DNA of 25,364 nt from DATNNN01 sp035601815 (GTDB lineage: Bacteria; Pseudomonadota; Alphaproteobacteria; Rhizobiales; Xanthobacteraceae), in NCBI GenBank assembly GCA_035601815.1, contig DATNNN010000049.1:1-25364 (forward strand), given 5' to 3'. Shown here in pieces: positions 9,658 through 16,463 of the stretch; position 1 is the stretch's first letter, and every line of letters begins with the position of its first letter. The notes beneath the pieces were generated by a model that was given only the letters and a program-made list of their open reading frames with translations, had not been told where the DNA came from and did not search any database. A program made the translations under genes and the position numbers.

Positions 9658-9744
9658 GGATTTTCCCCGCTAAAGGGTCGGTGCCGAATCGTTTGCCGGG
9701 CGACCCATCCCGAGCGGACGGGAGCTAATGCGGTCTCTGCGGCT

Positions 9745-9819
9745 CTCGTTGGGACGCGATGCGGCGGATTTCCGGTTTGATCGTGAAGCGGCACCGCCGG
9801 AAAAATGGCAGCCAACGAG
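9745..9819. terminator. Nested inverted repeat directly downstream of pit, candidate terminator
   Basis: Outer arms CTCGTTGG (9745-9752) and CCAACGAG (9812-9819) are perfect complements, and inner arms TTTCCGG (9769-9775) and CCGGAAA (9797-9803) nest inside them. The structure begins 2 bp after the pit stop codon. It lacks a clean U-tract, so it may act as a Rho-type or mRNA-stabilising 3' structure instead of an intrinsic terminator. The rest of this 163-bp gap shows nothing else. Confidence 0.4.
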
Positions 9820-9820
9820 C

Positions 9821-10825
9821 TCAGCCGAACAATCCCGCCAGCCAGTAGGTGACCGCCGCCATGATCCCCGACGCGGGCATGGTGATGATCCAGGCGAACA
9901 CGATGTTGTTCGCCACGTTCCAGCGTACCGCCGACACCTTGCGCGCCGCTCCTACGCCGATGATGGAGCCGGTGATGGTGTGGGTGGTTGATACCGGAAT
10001 GCCCATCCAGGTGGCGGCGAAGAGCGTAATGGCCCCGCCGGTCTCGGCGCAGAACCCCTGCACCGGCGTCAGCCGCGTGATCTTCGACCCCATGGTCTTC
10101 ACGATGCGCCAGCCGCCGATCAGCGTGCCGAGGCCGAGCGCCGCCTGGCAGGTGATCACCACCCAGAACGGCACGTAGAACTTGTCGCCGAGCATGCCCT
10201 GCGAATAGAGCAGCACCGCGATAATGCCCATGGTCTTCTGCGCGTCGTTGCCACCGTGGCCCAGCGAATAGAACGACGCAGAGACGAACTGCGCCGAGCG
10301 GAAATAGCGGTCCACCGCATAGGGCGTCGAGCGCACGAACAGCCACGACACGGCGAGCATCAGGATCAGCGCCAACACGAAGCCCGAGAGCGGCGACAGC
10401 ACGATCGCCGCACCCGTCTTGATGACGCCGTTCCACACCACCGCGCTGAATCCCGCCTTGGCGATGCCGGCGCCGAGCAGCCCGCCCACCAGCGCATGCG
10501 AGCTCGACGACGGAATGCCGGCCCACCAGGTGACGAGGTTCCAGATGATGGCGCCCACCAGCGCGCCGAAGATCACCTGCGGACCGACGGCATTGGCCGA
10601 CACGATGCCGACGCCGAGCGTCTCGGCTACGTGCAGCCCGAAGAACAGGAAGGCGATGAAGTTGAAGAACGCCGCCCACACCACGGCCCACTGCGGCCGC
10701 AGCACGCGGGTCGAGACGATGGTGGCGATCGAATTCGCCGCGTCGTGCAGGCCGTTGAGAAAATCGAAGATGAGGGCGACGACGACGAGCCCGACGAGAA
10801 GCGGCAGCGCGAGCGCGATGTCCAT
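9821..10825 (-). CDS. pit: Low-affinity inorganic phosphate transporter, Pit family
   Basis: A 334-residue polytopic membrane protein with about ten hydrophobic segments. Both PHO4-family signatures are present: DFLNGLHDAANSIATIVSTR near the N-terminus and its internal-repeat counterpart around HGGNDAQKTMGI. SHALVGGLLGAGIA and VSTTHTITGSIIGVGAA are the paired repeat helices. The family imports phosphate, often as a metal-phosphate complex, using the proton or sodium gradient. At 334 residues it is of the shorter bacterial type. It follows the DUF47/PhoU-like gene by 14 bp with GGAG before its ATG, forming the common two-gene operon in which the DUF47 protein is thought to control the transporter. 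Confident call; ion coupling is not readable from sequence. Confidence 0.95.
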   Translation of the reverse strand: MDIALALPLLVGLVVVALIFDFLNGLHDAANSIATIVSTRVLRPQWAVVWAAFFNFIAFLFFGLHVAETLGVGIVSANAVGPQVIFGALVGAIIWNLVTWWAGIPSSSSHALVGGLLGAGIAKAGFSAVVWNGVIKTGAAIVLSPLSGFVLALILMLAVSWLFVRSTPYAVDRYFRSAQFVSASFYSLGHGGNDAQKTMGIIAVLLYSQGMLGDKFYVPFWVVITCQAALGLGTLIGGWRIVKTMGSKITRLTPVQGFCAETGGAITLFAATWMGIPVSTTHTITGSIIGVGAARKVSAVRWNVANNIVFAWIITMPASGIMAAVTYWLAGLFG

Positions 10826-10839
10826 GGTGGCTCCGGCTG

Positions 10840-11496
10840 TCAGACGTGCTCGATCACGATGCCCTGGATCGCGTTCGCCACGTCGTCGAAGCGGTCGACG
10901 ACCTTCTCGAGGTGATCGTAGATCTCGTTGCCGACGAAGAAGGTGAGCGCGTTGGCGCCGGATGTGGACTTGGTGCTCTCCTGATAGAGCTCGCGCAGGC
11001 CGTTGTCATGCATCTCGTCGGCGCGGCCCTCCAGATGCGTGATCTTCTCGGTGATGGAGGAGAGCCGCCCGGCCTCGGCGCTGATCCTGCGCAGGAGCGG
11101 GATCGCCTCCTCCACCAGCCTCGCGCACTGCACCACCGTGTCGGCCATGTCCTTCATCGCCGGGGTGAAGATGCGGGCGTCGAACAAGACGATGCTCTTC
11201 GCCGTCTTCTGCATCTGGTCGATGGAATTATCCATGGCGGTGATCAGGTCTTTGATCGCGCCGCGGTCGAACGGCGTGATGAAGGTGCGGCGCACGGCCA
11301 CCAGGACCTCGCGGGTGACGTTGTCGGCATCCTGCTCGCGGTCCATCACGGTCTTGAAGTGGGTTTGCACCGCCGCCCCGCCCTCGAGCATGGCGCGCAG
11401 CGCCACGGCGCCGGCGACCACCGTCTTCGAATGCTGGGCGAACAGCTCGAAGAAGCGCTCCTCGCGGGGCATCAACGCATGGAACCAGCCGAGCAT
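10840..11496 (-). CDS. DUF47/PhoU-like regulator of the Pit transporter
   Basis: A 218-residue all-helical protein starting MLGWFHALMPREERFFELFAQHS, the usual opening of the DUF47 (TIGR00153, PhoU-like) family. Typical elements follow: DREQDADNVTREVL, FITPFDRGAIKDLITAMDNSIDQM, and the EGRADEMHDNGLRELY and EIYDHLEKVVDRFDDVANAIQGIVIE helices, whose acidic residues match the metal-binding three-helix bundle of PhoU-like proteins. An in-frame ATG 25 codons upstream is rejected because the family begins at this M and GGAG lies 5-6 bases before it. It precedes pit by 14 bp. The encoded protein is thought to act as an accessory or regulator of Pit at the inner membrane. Its upstream region contains a perfect 14-bp palindrome and a tRNA-like fragment. 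Confidence 0.93.
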   Translation of the reverse strand: MLGWFHALMPREERFFELFAQHSKTVVAGAVALRAMLEGGAAVQTHFKTVMDREQDADNVTREVLVAVRRTFITPFDRGAIKDLITAMDNSIDQMQKTAKSIVLFDARIFTPAMKDMADTVVQCARLVEEAIPLLRRISAEAGRLSSITEKITHLEGRADEMHDNGLRELYQESTKSTSGANALTFFVGNEIYDHLEKVVDRFDDVANAIQGIVIEHV

Positions 11497-11527
11497 GGGT
11501 TCTCCGTCGGGTCGAGCTTCTTGATAT

Positions 11528-11580
11528 GGGTGCGGGCGGGCGGAGTCGAACCCGTGGGGCGCAATCCCCAAGGGTTTTTT
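11528..11580 (-). pseudogene. Degenerate tRNA 3'-half-like sequence
   Basis: Read on the minus strand, the sequence runs like the 3' half of a long-variable-arm tRNA. There is an A-rich anticodon-loop-like start, a GGGG-ATTGCG-CCCC variable-arm hairpin, TTCGACT as T-loop, CCGCC and CGCCCGC in the T-stem and acceptor positions, then A-CCC instead of A-CCA. The lengths fit exactly (7+5+7+1), but the T-stem cannot pair (ACGGG against CCGCC) and no 5' half exists upstream, so it is not a working tRNA. About 20 of the last 26 bases match the tRNA-Leu at 13158-13246 in the same orientation. It could be an old attachment-site remnant, or chance similarity in GC-rich DNA. Confidence 0.35.
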
Positions 11581-11592
11581 TCCGCGCGGAAA
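11579..11592. promoter_or_regulatory. Perfect 14-bp palindrome upstream of the DUF47-pit operon
   Basis: TTTCCGCGCGGAAA is a perfect palindrome about 83 bp upstream of the DUF47 start. It could be an operator for the phosphate-transport operon or a structural element at the end of the preceding SDR transcript; it lacks a U-tract in the minus-strand direction, which argues against an intrinsic terminator. No known regulator motif is assigned. Confidence 0.3.
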
Positions 11593-11630
11593 GCCTTGAC
11601 CTGTGCGCGGCTTACGCCCGTTTGCGGAAA

Positions 11631-12464
11631 TCAGGGACGGAACGTCCCGTCGCTGAGGCCGGTGAGCTTGAGGCTCAGCGCCATGAGCCGGGCGCGGGCG
11701 TCGCGGTCATAGGCCTGCGGGATGGCCCGGGCTTCGGCGAGCCCGTTGAAGTAGACGCCGGTTTCGCCCTCGACCGCGTCGGAAACCGCAAGCTGCATGA
11801 CCGCGTCGGCACCCTCGGCCACCGTGCTGATGGGCGTGGTGTGGGCGCGCACCATCTTGGTGTCCATGTAGGTGGCCGGATGCAGCGTGGTGACCGTGAC
11901 ACCCTTGCCTTGCAGCGCCTGAGCGAGGTCGACGGTGAATAGAATCTGCGCGAGCTTGCTCTGCATGTACGCGCGGCGGCGCTCGTAGGCCTTTGTCAGC
12001 ATCACGTCGTCGAACTCAATCGCCTGCTGGCCGAGCGACGAGACATTGACGATGCGCGCCGGCGCGCTCTTCAGGATCGTGGGCAGGAGCAGCCCGGTGA
12101 GCAGGAAGCCCGCGAGATGATTAACGGCGAAGCGGAGCTCGTGCCCGTCGGCGCTCTCCTCGCGCGGCGCGCCCGCGGGGCCCGAGCCCACGCCGGCGTT
12201 GTTGATGAGGATGTCGAGGCGCGGGTTGTCCTTCAGCACCTCGGCTGCGAGCCTTCGCACCTCCGCGAGCGAGGCGAGATCGGCCTGATAGAAGCGGGCG
12301 TCGCCGCCGCCGGCCTTGATCGCTTTCACCACTTCCTCGCCGCGCGTCCGGTCGCGCCCGTGCACCAGGACGCGCGCGCCCAACTTGCCCAGCCTGAGCG
12401 CCACCTCGCGCCCGAGGCCGTCGGTGGAGCCGGTGACAAGAACGGTCTTGCCCGCTGGATTCAT
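11631..12464 (-). CDS. Short-chain dehydrogenase/reductase (retinol-dehydrogenase-like SDR)
   Basis: A 277-residue classical-type SDR. The cofactor motif TGSTDGLG follows the first strand; NNAGVG is the structural NAG motif, VNVSS supplies the catalytic Ser, and AYMQSK gives the Tyr-x-x-x-Lys pair. HGRDR after strand two indicates NADP(H) preference. Length and the NHLAGFLLTGLLLP segment resemble the retinol dehydrogenase/WW-domain oxidoreductase-like branch that often acts on lipophilic alcohols; the substrate cannot be named. The ATG at 12464 has GGAG 6 bases upstream and is preferred over a TTG six codons earlier. It is divergent from the phage-type DUF1353 gene across 142 bp and lies 134 bp upstream of the DUF47-pit operon on the same strand, separated by the tRNA-like fragment. 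Confidence 0.88.
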   Translation of the reverse strand: MNPAGKTVLVTGSTDGLGREVALRLGKLGARVLVHGRDRTRGEEVVKAIKAGGGDARFYQADLASLAEVRRLAAEVLKDNPRLDILINNAGVGSGPAGAPREESADGHELRFAVNHLAGFLLTGLLLPTILKSAPARIVNVSSLGQQAIEFDDVMLTKAYERRRAYMQSKLAQILFTVDLAQALQGKGVTVTTLHPATYMDTKMVRAHTTPISTVAEGADAVMQLAVSDAVEGETGVYFNGLAEARAIPQAYDRDARARLMALSLKLTGLSDGTFRP

Positions 12465-12606
12465 CGCCCACTCCGATTGCAATCAAAGGCTGCGAGCTTC
12501 TGCCAACAGCGGAAGATGACTACAATTGCCGACTAGTGGAAAGTCAGATTCTGCGTGGATTTGCCGCGTGAAGCACCATCCGCGCAAGCGTTGCGGGGAG
12601 GCGCAT

Positions 12607-13134
12607 ATGAAGGACGAAGCATCGATTATTGTCGAAACGTGGATGGACGCGTGGATGACGACCACGAAGTTGATCGCCTCTCCGCTTCACCTCGGCCGTT
12701 TTAAGGAGCCGATCTACTTCTTACTCGATCCGATCGCGTGGAAGCCGAATGAGGAGGGAGGCCCGTATAAAGAGGTCGATGCCCCCAAGGGCTTCGTCAC
12801 CGATCTGGCCAGCATTCCCCAGATATTCTGGTCGACACTGCGCCCGGACGGCGAATATGCCTACGCGGCCGTCATCCACGATTATCTTTATTGGGAGCAA
12901 ACTGACCCGAGAGATTATGCCGACGAGATTTTACGGTTCGCCATGGAGGACCTGAAAGTGGCGCCGCGAGATATCGCGAAGATCTATAACGCGGTAAGGC
13001 TTTTTGGAAAGCAAGCGTGGGATGAAAATGCAGATCTGAAGCAACGCGGTGAAAAACGCGTGCTGGCGAAAGAGCCGCCGACCGCTGCAATGACGTGGGC
13101 GGAGTGGAAGACGCGGCCGAACGTATTCGCCTGA
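12607..13134 (+). CDS. DUF1353 family protein, phage-type
   Basis: A 175-residue protein with the DUF1353 core: a strand region, GFVTDLASIPQIFWSTL, and AAVIHDYLYW, whose Asp, Ser, His and Asp residues are the conserved family positions. DUF1353 proteins are common in tailed phages and prophages, and their biochemical role is not established. The start is the ATG at 12607, preceded by GGGGAGG with ideal spacing; an ATG further upstream lacks this. Codon use is visibly more AT-rich than the neighbours (many gat, tat, aag and att codons), and the gene ends 23 bp from the 3' end of a tRNA-Leu, a classical integration site. It is therefore probably a remnant of a phage or integrative element. The extended tail (residues 145-175) is unlike the core and may be lineage-specific. 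Confidence 0.85.
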   Translation: MKDEASIIVETWMDAWMTTTKLIASPLHLGRFKEPIYFLLDPIAWKPNEEGGPYKEVDAPKGFVTDLASIPQIFWSTLRPDGEYAYAAVIHDYLYWEQTDPRDYADEILRFAMEDLKVAPRDIAKIYNAVRLFGKQAWDENADLKQRGEKRVLAKEPPTAAMTWAEWKTRPNVFA

Positions 13135-13157
13135 ATTTACCGGCGCTGCAGGCATGT

Positions 13158-13246
13158 TGGTGCGGACGGCAGGACTCGAACCTGCACGGGGGTTGCCCCC
13201 CTAGGGATTTTAAGTCCCATGCGTCTACCAGTTCCGCCACGTCCGC
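13158..13246 (-). tRNA. tRNA-Leu (anticodon UAA)
   Basis: A complete class II tRNA with encoded CCA (13158-13160). The 5' acceptor GCGGACG pairs with CGTCCGC, the discriminator is A, and the anticodon loop CTTAAAA gives UAA (Leu). A long variable arm GGGGGGCAACCCCC and T-arm GCAGG-TTCGAGT-CCTGC follow. The D-arm has the expected GGTAGACGC. All stems pair well, so it should be functional. Its 3' end faces the DUF1353 gene. Confidence 0.97.
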
Positions 13247-13256
13247 TGATGCGGCG

Positions 13257-13286
13257 ACGATAGGCGGGTGGACAGCGCGCGGGCAA
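13257..13286 (-). promoter_or_regulatory. Candidate promoter of tRNA-Leu
   Basis: On the minus strand TTGCCC (13286-13281), an 18-bp spacer and TATCGT (13262-13257) end 10 bp before the mature tRNA 5' end. The geometry suits a sigma-70 promoter, although both boxes are only partial matches. The remaining bases to 13355 show no riboswitch or other element. Confidence 0.35.
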
Positions 13287-13355
13287 GCCGCTTCGCGCCG
13301 CACAGAGACTTCGCTGGACGGGGCCTCTATGCTCGCCCGCGAGGGGGCCGCCTGA

Positions 13356-14375
13356 ATGTTCCAGACCACCGTCGCCGGCAGCCTGCCCAAGCCCGCCTGG
13401 CTCGCCGAACCAAATAAGCTATGGGCGCCGTGGCGGCTCGAAGGCGAGGCGCTCGCCGAAGCCAAGCGCGACGCCACGCTCTTGGCCCTCAAGGTGCAGG
13501 AAGACGCCGGCATCGACATCGTCACCGACGGCGAGCAGTCGCGCCAGCATTTCGTCCACGGTTTCCTGGAGCGCGTCGACGGCATCGACTTCGAGCACAA
13601 GGTCGAGATCGGCATCCGCGGCGACCGCTATAAGGCTTTTGTGCCGGTGGTGACGGGCGAGTTGAAGCTGAAAGGCCGCGTGCACGAAATCGAAGCGCGT
13701 CTCGCCCGCGTTCACACACAGCACGGGCTGAAGTTCACGCTGCCGGGCCCCATGACCATCGTCGACACCATCGCCGACCGCCACTACGGCGACAAGGTGA
13801 AGATGGCGATGGCCTTCGCGGCGCTCCTCAACGAAGAGGCGCGCGCGCTCGCCGGCGACGGCGTCGACGTGATCCAATTCGACGAGCCCGCGTTCAACGT
13901 CTACATGGACGAGGTGAAGACCTGGGGCATCGCGGCGCTGCATCGTGCTATCGAAGGGCTTGCCTGCACCACCGCCGTCCACATCTGCTACGGCTACGGC
14001 ATCAAGGCCAACACCGACTGGAAGGCGACGCTCGGCTCCGAGTGGTGCCAGTACGAGGAGATTTTTCCCGCGCTGGCCGCGAGCAAGATCAAGCAGGTGT
14101 CGGTCGAATGCATGCACTCCCATGTGCCGATGCGGCTGTTCGCGCTGCTCGAAGGCAAGGACGTGCTGGTGGGCGCGATCGATGTCGCCTCCGACAAGGT
14201 GGAGACGCCGGAAGAAGTCGCGACGCTCCTCGGCGAGGCCACGCGCTACGTGGCGAAGGAGCGCATCATCGCCTGCACCAACTGCGGCATGGCCCCCATG
14301 CGCCGCGAGGTGGCGCTCGCCAAGCTCGAGGCGCTGGCCAAGGGCGCGGCGATCGCGCGGAAGAGGTTCGCTTAG
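13356..14375 (+). CDS. MetE C-terminal-like cobalamin-independent methyltransferase
   Basis: A 339-residue TIM-barrel protein corresponding to the catalytic C-terminal half of cobalamin-independent methionine synthase, without the N-terminal half of full-length MetE (about 750 residues). Candidate zinc ligands are His209 and Cys211 in AVHICYG, Glu251 in VSVECMHSH and Cys310 in TNCGM, mirroring His641/Cys643/Glu665/Cys726 of E. coli MetE. Other landmarks are TVAGSLPKP at the start, VTDGEQSR and FTLPGPMTI, and the conserved DEPAF (about 168-172). The family transfers a methyl group to homocysteine or another thiol; short forms may use donors other than methyltetrahydrofolate, so the donor is open. 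It stands alone on the plus strand and converges with gpt, with only 3 bp between the stops. I see no SAM riboswitch in the 109 bp upstream. Confidence 0.88.
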   Translation: MFQTTVAGSLPKPAWLAEPNKLWAPWRLEGEALAEAKRDATLLALKVQEDAGIDIVTDGEQSRQHFVHGFLERVDGIDFEHKVEIGIRGDRYKAFVPVVTGELKLKGRVHEIEARLARVHTQHGLKFTLPGPMTIVDTIADRHYGDKVKMAMAFAALLNEEARALAGDGVDVIQFDEPAFNVYMDEVKTWGIAALHRAIEGLACTTAVHICYGYGIKANTDWKATLGSEWCQYEEIFPALAASKIKQVSVECMHSHVPMRLFALLEGKDVLVGAIDVASDKVETPEEVATLLGEATRYVAKERIIACTNCGMAPMRREVALAKLEALAKGAAIARKRFA

Positions 14376-14378
14376 CCG

Positions 14379-14897
14379 CTACTCCCCGCCCGGCTTGATC
14401 GGCGGCTGGAAGGCGAGCCCCGTGTCCCACGGAAAAAAGATCCAGGTGTCCTGCGACACCTCGGTGATGAAGGTGTCGACCAAGGGCCGGCCCATGGGCT
14501 TGGCGTAGACGGTGGCGAAGTGCGCCTCGGGCATGGCCTCGCGCACGAGCTTCGCAGTCTTGCCGGTGTCGACGAGGTCATCGACGATGAGCACGCCGCG
14601 GCCGCGGCCGCCGCCCGCGCCGATCACTTCCTCCGCCGCCGCCTTCAGCACGTACAGCGCGCCCTGCGCCTGGTGGTTGTAGCTCGCGACGCACACGGTC
14701 TCGATCACGCGGATGCCGAGCTCGCGCGCCACGATCGCCGCCGGCACGAGGCCGCCGCGGGTGATGCACACCACCGCCACGAACGGCCCGGACTCCGCGA
14801 GCCGCCAGGCGAGCGCGCGCGCGTCGCGGTGGAACTGGTCCCACGACACGGGAAAAATCTTCTCGCTGACCGGCTGTGGTTTCGGCGGCGCTTCCAT
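14379..14897 (-). CDS. gpt: Xanthine phosphoribosyltransferase
   Basis: A 172-residue type I phosphoribosyltransferase. The PRPP-binding motif VLIVDDLVDTGKT is at residues 102-114, the early CITRGGLVPA loop at 44-53, and the C-terminal FFPWDTG..FQPP segment supplies purine-base contacts as in XGPRT. It salvages xanthine (and guanine) to the nucleotide with PRPP in the cytoplasm or peripherally at the membrane. Length is normal for Gpt (about 150-175). GAGAGGG precedes the ATG. It starts 13 bp after the stop of the intradiol dioxygenase, so the two are probably in one transcript, although they share no obvious pathway. High-confidence family call. Confidence 0.94.
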   Translation of the reverse strand: MEAPPKPQPVSEKIFPVSWDQFHRDARALAWRLAESGPFVAVVCITRGGLVPAAIVARELGIRVIETVCVASYNHQAQGALYVLKAAAEEVIGAGGGRGRGVLIVDDLVDTGKTAKLVREAMPEAHFATVYAKPMGRPLVDTFITEVSQDTWIFFPWDTGLAFQPPIKPGGE

Positions 14898-14910
14898 CGA
14901 TCCCTCTCGC

Positions 14911-15504
14911 TCAGGTCATGTCCACGACGAAATCGAACCGCGCCGCGAGGCCGTTGCCCGCTTCGCTGACCCGCATCAGGAGCTCGCGGCGGAACAGAAA
15001 GTCCTGCGCGTTGCCCGGCTCGTCGGGAAAATAAAGCTGGGTGGTGAGCACCGGCCGCTCGGGTGCGGCTACCTTCACATGGAAATGCCGCGTGCGGCCG
15101 GTATAGACCGCCGGCACGACGGTGCGGAAATGATAGCGCCCGGCGGCATCGGTGAGCTGATGGCCGCGCAGGCGGAAGCCCTTGTTGTCGTACTCTCCCT
15201 TGTCGTCGGCGTGCCACAGATCGACGATCGTGCGCGGCACCGGATTGCAGCGGCGCGTGAGCACCACGCCCGAAAGCTCGATGACGCGGCCCTTGACGCC
15301 GGGGGTGAGGTCGCTGCGCCGGGGCGAGCGCGGCTTGTAGAACGGGCCCTCGGTCTGCCGCAGCGTCGGCTCGTCGCCGTCGCGACATTCGGGCGTGGGC
15401 TGCAACTCGCCCTGCCCGAGCGCATCGCCGGCGACGAAGCCGCCCGCCGCCAACACGCCGAAAAGAAGCAGTTGCCGGCGGCTCGGTGCCATTCGTTGCG
15501 TCAT
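14911..15504 (-). CDS. Tat-exported intradiol ring-cleavage dioxygenase-like protein
   Basis: A 197-residue protein with an N-terminal twin-arginine signal (SRRQLLLFGVLAAGG), then the intradiol dioxygenase signature TEGPFY (51-56). Non-heme Fe(III) ligands fit Tyr105 (GEYDN), Tyr134 (AVYTGR), His140 and His142 (RHFHVK), which are all four ligands of protocatechuate/catechol dioxygenases. The family cleaves catechols between the hydroxyls; an exported member would act on catecholic compounds in the periplasm. It lacks the N-terminal dimerisation domain of catechol 1,2-dioxygenases and is shorter than PcaH. AGAGGG is upstream of the ATG at 15504. It lies between a CinA-like gene (54 bp) and gpt (13 bp) on the same strand, a grouping that says little about its substrate. 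Confidence 0.88.
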   Translation of the reverse strand: MTQRMAPSRRQLLLFGVLAAGGFVAGDALGQGELQPTPECRDGDEPTLRQTEGPFYKPRSPRRSDLTPGVKGRVIELSGVVLTRRCNPVPRTIVDLWHADDKGEYDNKGFRLRGHQLTDAAGRYHFRTVVPAVYTGRTRHFHVKVAAPERPVLTTQLYFPDEPGNAQDFLFRRELLMRVSEAGNGLAARFDFVVDMT

Positions 15505-15558
15505 CGCGCCCTCTAGAACATGCCGTTGTTGTTTTCCGCTTCTTCGGATCGGCCGGCG

Positions 15559-16317
15559 TCAGCTTGCCATGGCGGCCTTCACCCGCGCCAGCATCTCCTC
15601 CACCGCGCGCTTGGCGGCGCTGAGTGCAGCTTGATTCCGCGCGCGCACCACCACGTTGGTGTTGGGACCGGTGCGCTCGTCGAAGAACGGGTAAGAGCCG
15701 ATCAGCACCGCCGGGTGGGCAAGGGCCACCGCGGCAAGCTCGCTGCCGATGTCGCCTTCGCGCAGATCGGCGCGCACCGAATCCGACAGCATGCGCGCGC
15801 CGGTGCGGAGCTTCGGCGCCGCCGCGTCGAGCATGACCTGCATGATCGAGGGAACGCCCGCCATGACGATCACGTTCTCCATCATGAAGCCAGGCGCGCC
15901 GGAAACCTTATTCTCCACGATTTCCGCCCCCTCCGGCAGCCGCGCCATGCGCAGCCGCGCCTCGTTCAGCTCGATGCCGCGGGCGCCGAGGCGCTCCTTC
16001 AGGATCGCCACCGCGCGCGGGTCATGGTCGATCGGCACGTTGAAGGCTTTCGCCACCGCGTCGGCGGTGATGTCGTCGTGGGTGGGCCCGATGCCGCCGG
16101 TGGTGAACACGTAGTCGTAGCGGCGCCTGAGCGCGTTCAGCGCGGCGACGATCTCCGGCTCCTCGTCGGGCACGATGCGCACTTCCTTGAGATCGATGCC
16201 GAGCGCCCCCAGGTAGTCGGCGATGTAGCCGATGTTCTTGTCCTTGGTCCGGCCCGACAGGATTTCGTCCCCGATCACGAGGATCGCCGCCGTGACCGGC
16301 TTCTTTTCTTCGGCCAT
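15559..16317 (-). CDS. CinA N-terminal/MoaB-like molybdopterin-binding domain protein
   Basis: A 252-residue protein consisting of the MoCF/COG1058 domain. It opens with AAILVIGDEILSGRTKDKN (GDE at 16-18) and has the hallmark VFTTGGIGPTHDDIT loop and the later MENVIVMAGVPSIMQVML. It lacks the C-terminal nicotinamide-nucleotide amidase domain of full-length CinA, so it is the standalone competence/damage-inducible-protein-A-like form that is common in Alphaproteobacteria. In related proteins this domain hydrolyses ADP-ribose or related nucleotides or binds molybdopterin; the activity here is not determined. GGAG precedes the ATG. It heads the minus-strand run with the dioxygenase and gpt and is divergent from the ATP-grasp gene across 146 bp. 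Confidence 0.9.
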   Translation of the reverse strand: MAEEKKPVTAAILVIGDEILSGRTKDKNIGYIADYLGALGIDLKEVRIVPDEEPEIVAALNALRRRYDYVFTTGGIGPTHDDITADAVAKAFNVPIDHDPRAVAILKERLGARGIELNEARLRMARLPEGAEIVENKVSGAPGFMMENVIVMAGVPSIMQVMLDAAAPKLRTGARMLSDSVRADLREGDIGSELAAVALAHPAVLIGSYPFFDERTGPNTNVVVRARNQAALSAAKRAVEEMLARVKAAMAS

Positions 16318-16413
16318 GCCCGTCTCCGCCTAACGCAACGGCAGTCTGCCGCGATCTTGTGCAGATATGGCCCGCCGTCGCACACTTGCTGGCGTTGCGG
16401 CCGGCCGTCCTGC

Positions 16414-16429
16414 TGGCATGGTCTTTGTA
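16414..16429 (+). promoter_or_regulatory. Sigma-54-like promoter upstream of the ATP-grasp/alpha-E/transglutaminase genes
   Basis: TGGCATGGTCTTTGTA agrees with the consensus TGGCACG-N4-TTGCA at all defined bases but two: C to T at position 6 and C to T at position 15. Spacing is correct. A start about 12 bp downstream of the -12 element (near 16440) leaves a 24-nt leader with GAGGGGAG (16446-16453) before the GTG start. The lost C of the -12 GC weakens the case. Confidence 0.4.
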
Positions 16430-16463
16430 GCGAAGCTTTGCGCCCGAGGGGAGTTGAATTGTC

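Noticed and set aside
11528..11580. A complete tRNA gene on the minus strand
   Set aside because: There is no 5' half upstream and the T-stem does not pair, so at most it is a fragment.
13247..13355. SAM-type riboswitch before the MetE-like gene
   Set aside because: No conserved paired core or pseudoknot arrangement was found; the stretch holds the tRNA promoter region and a plain leader.
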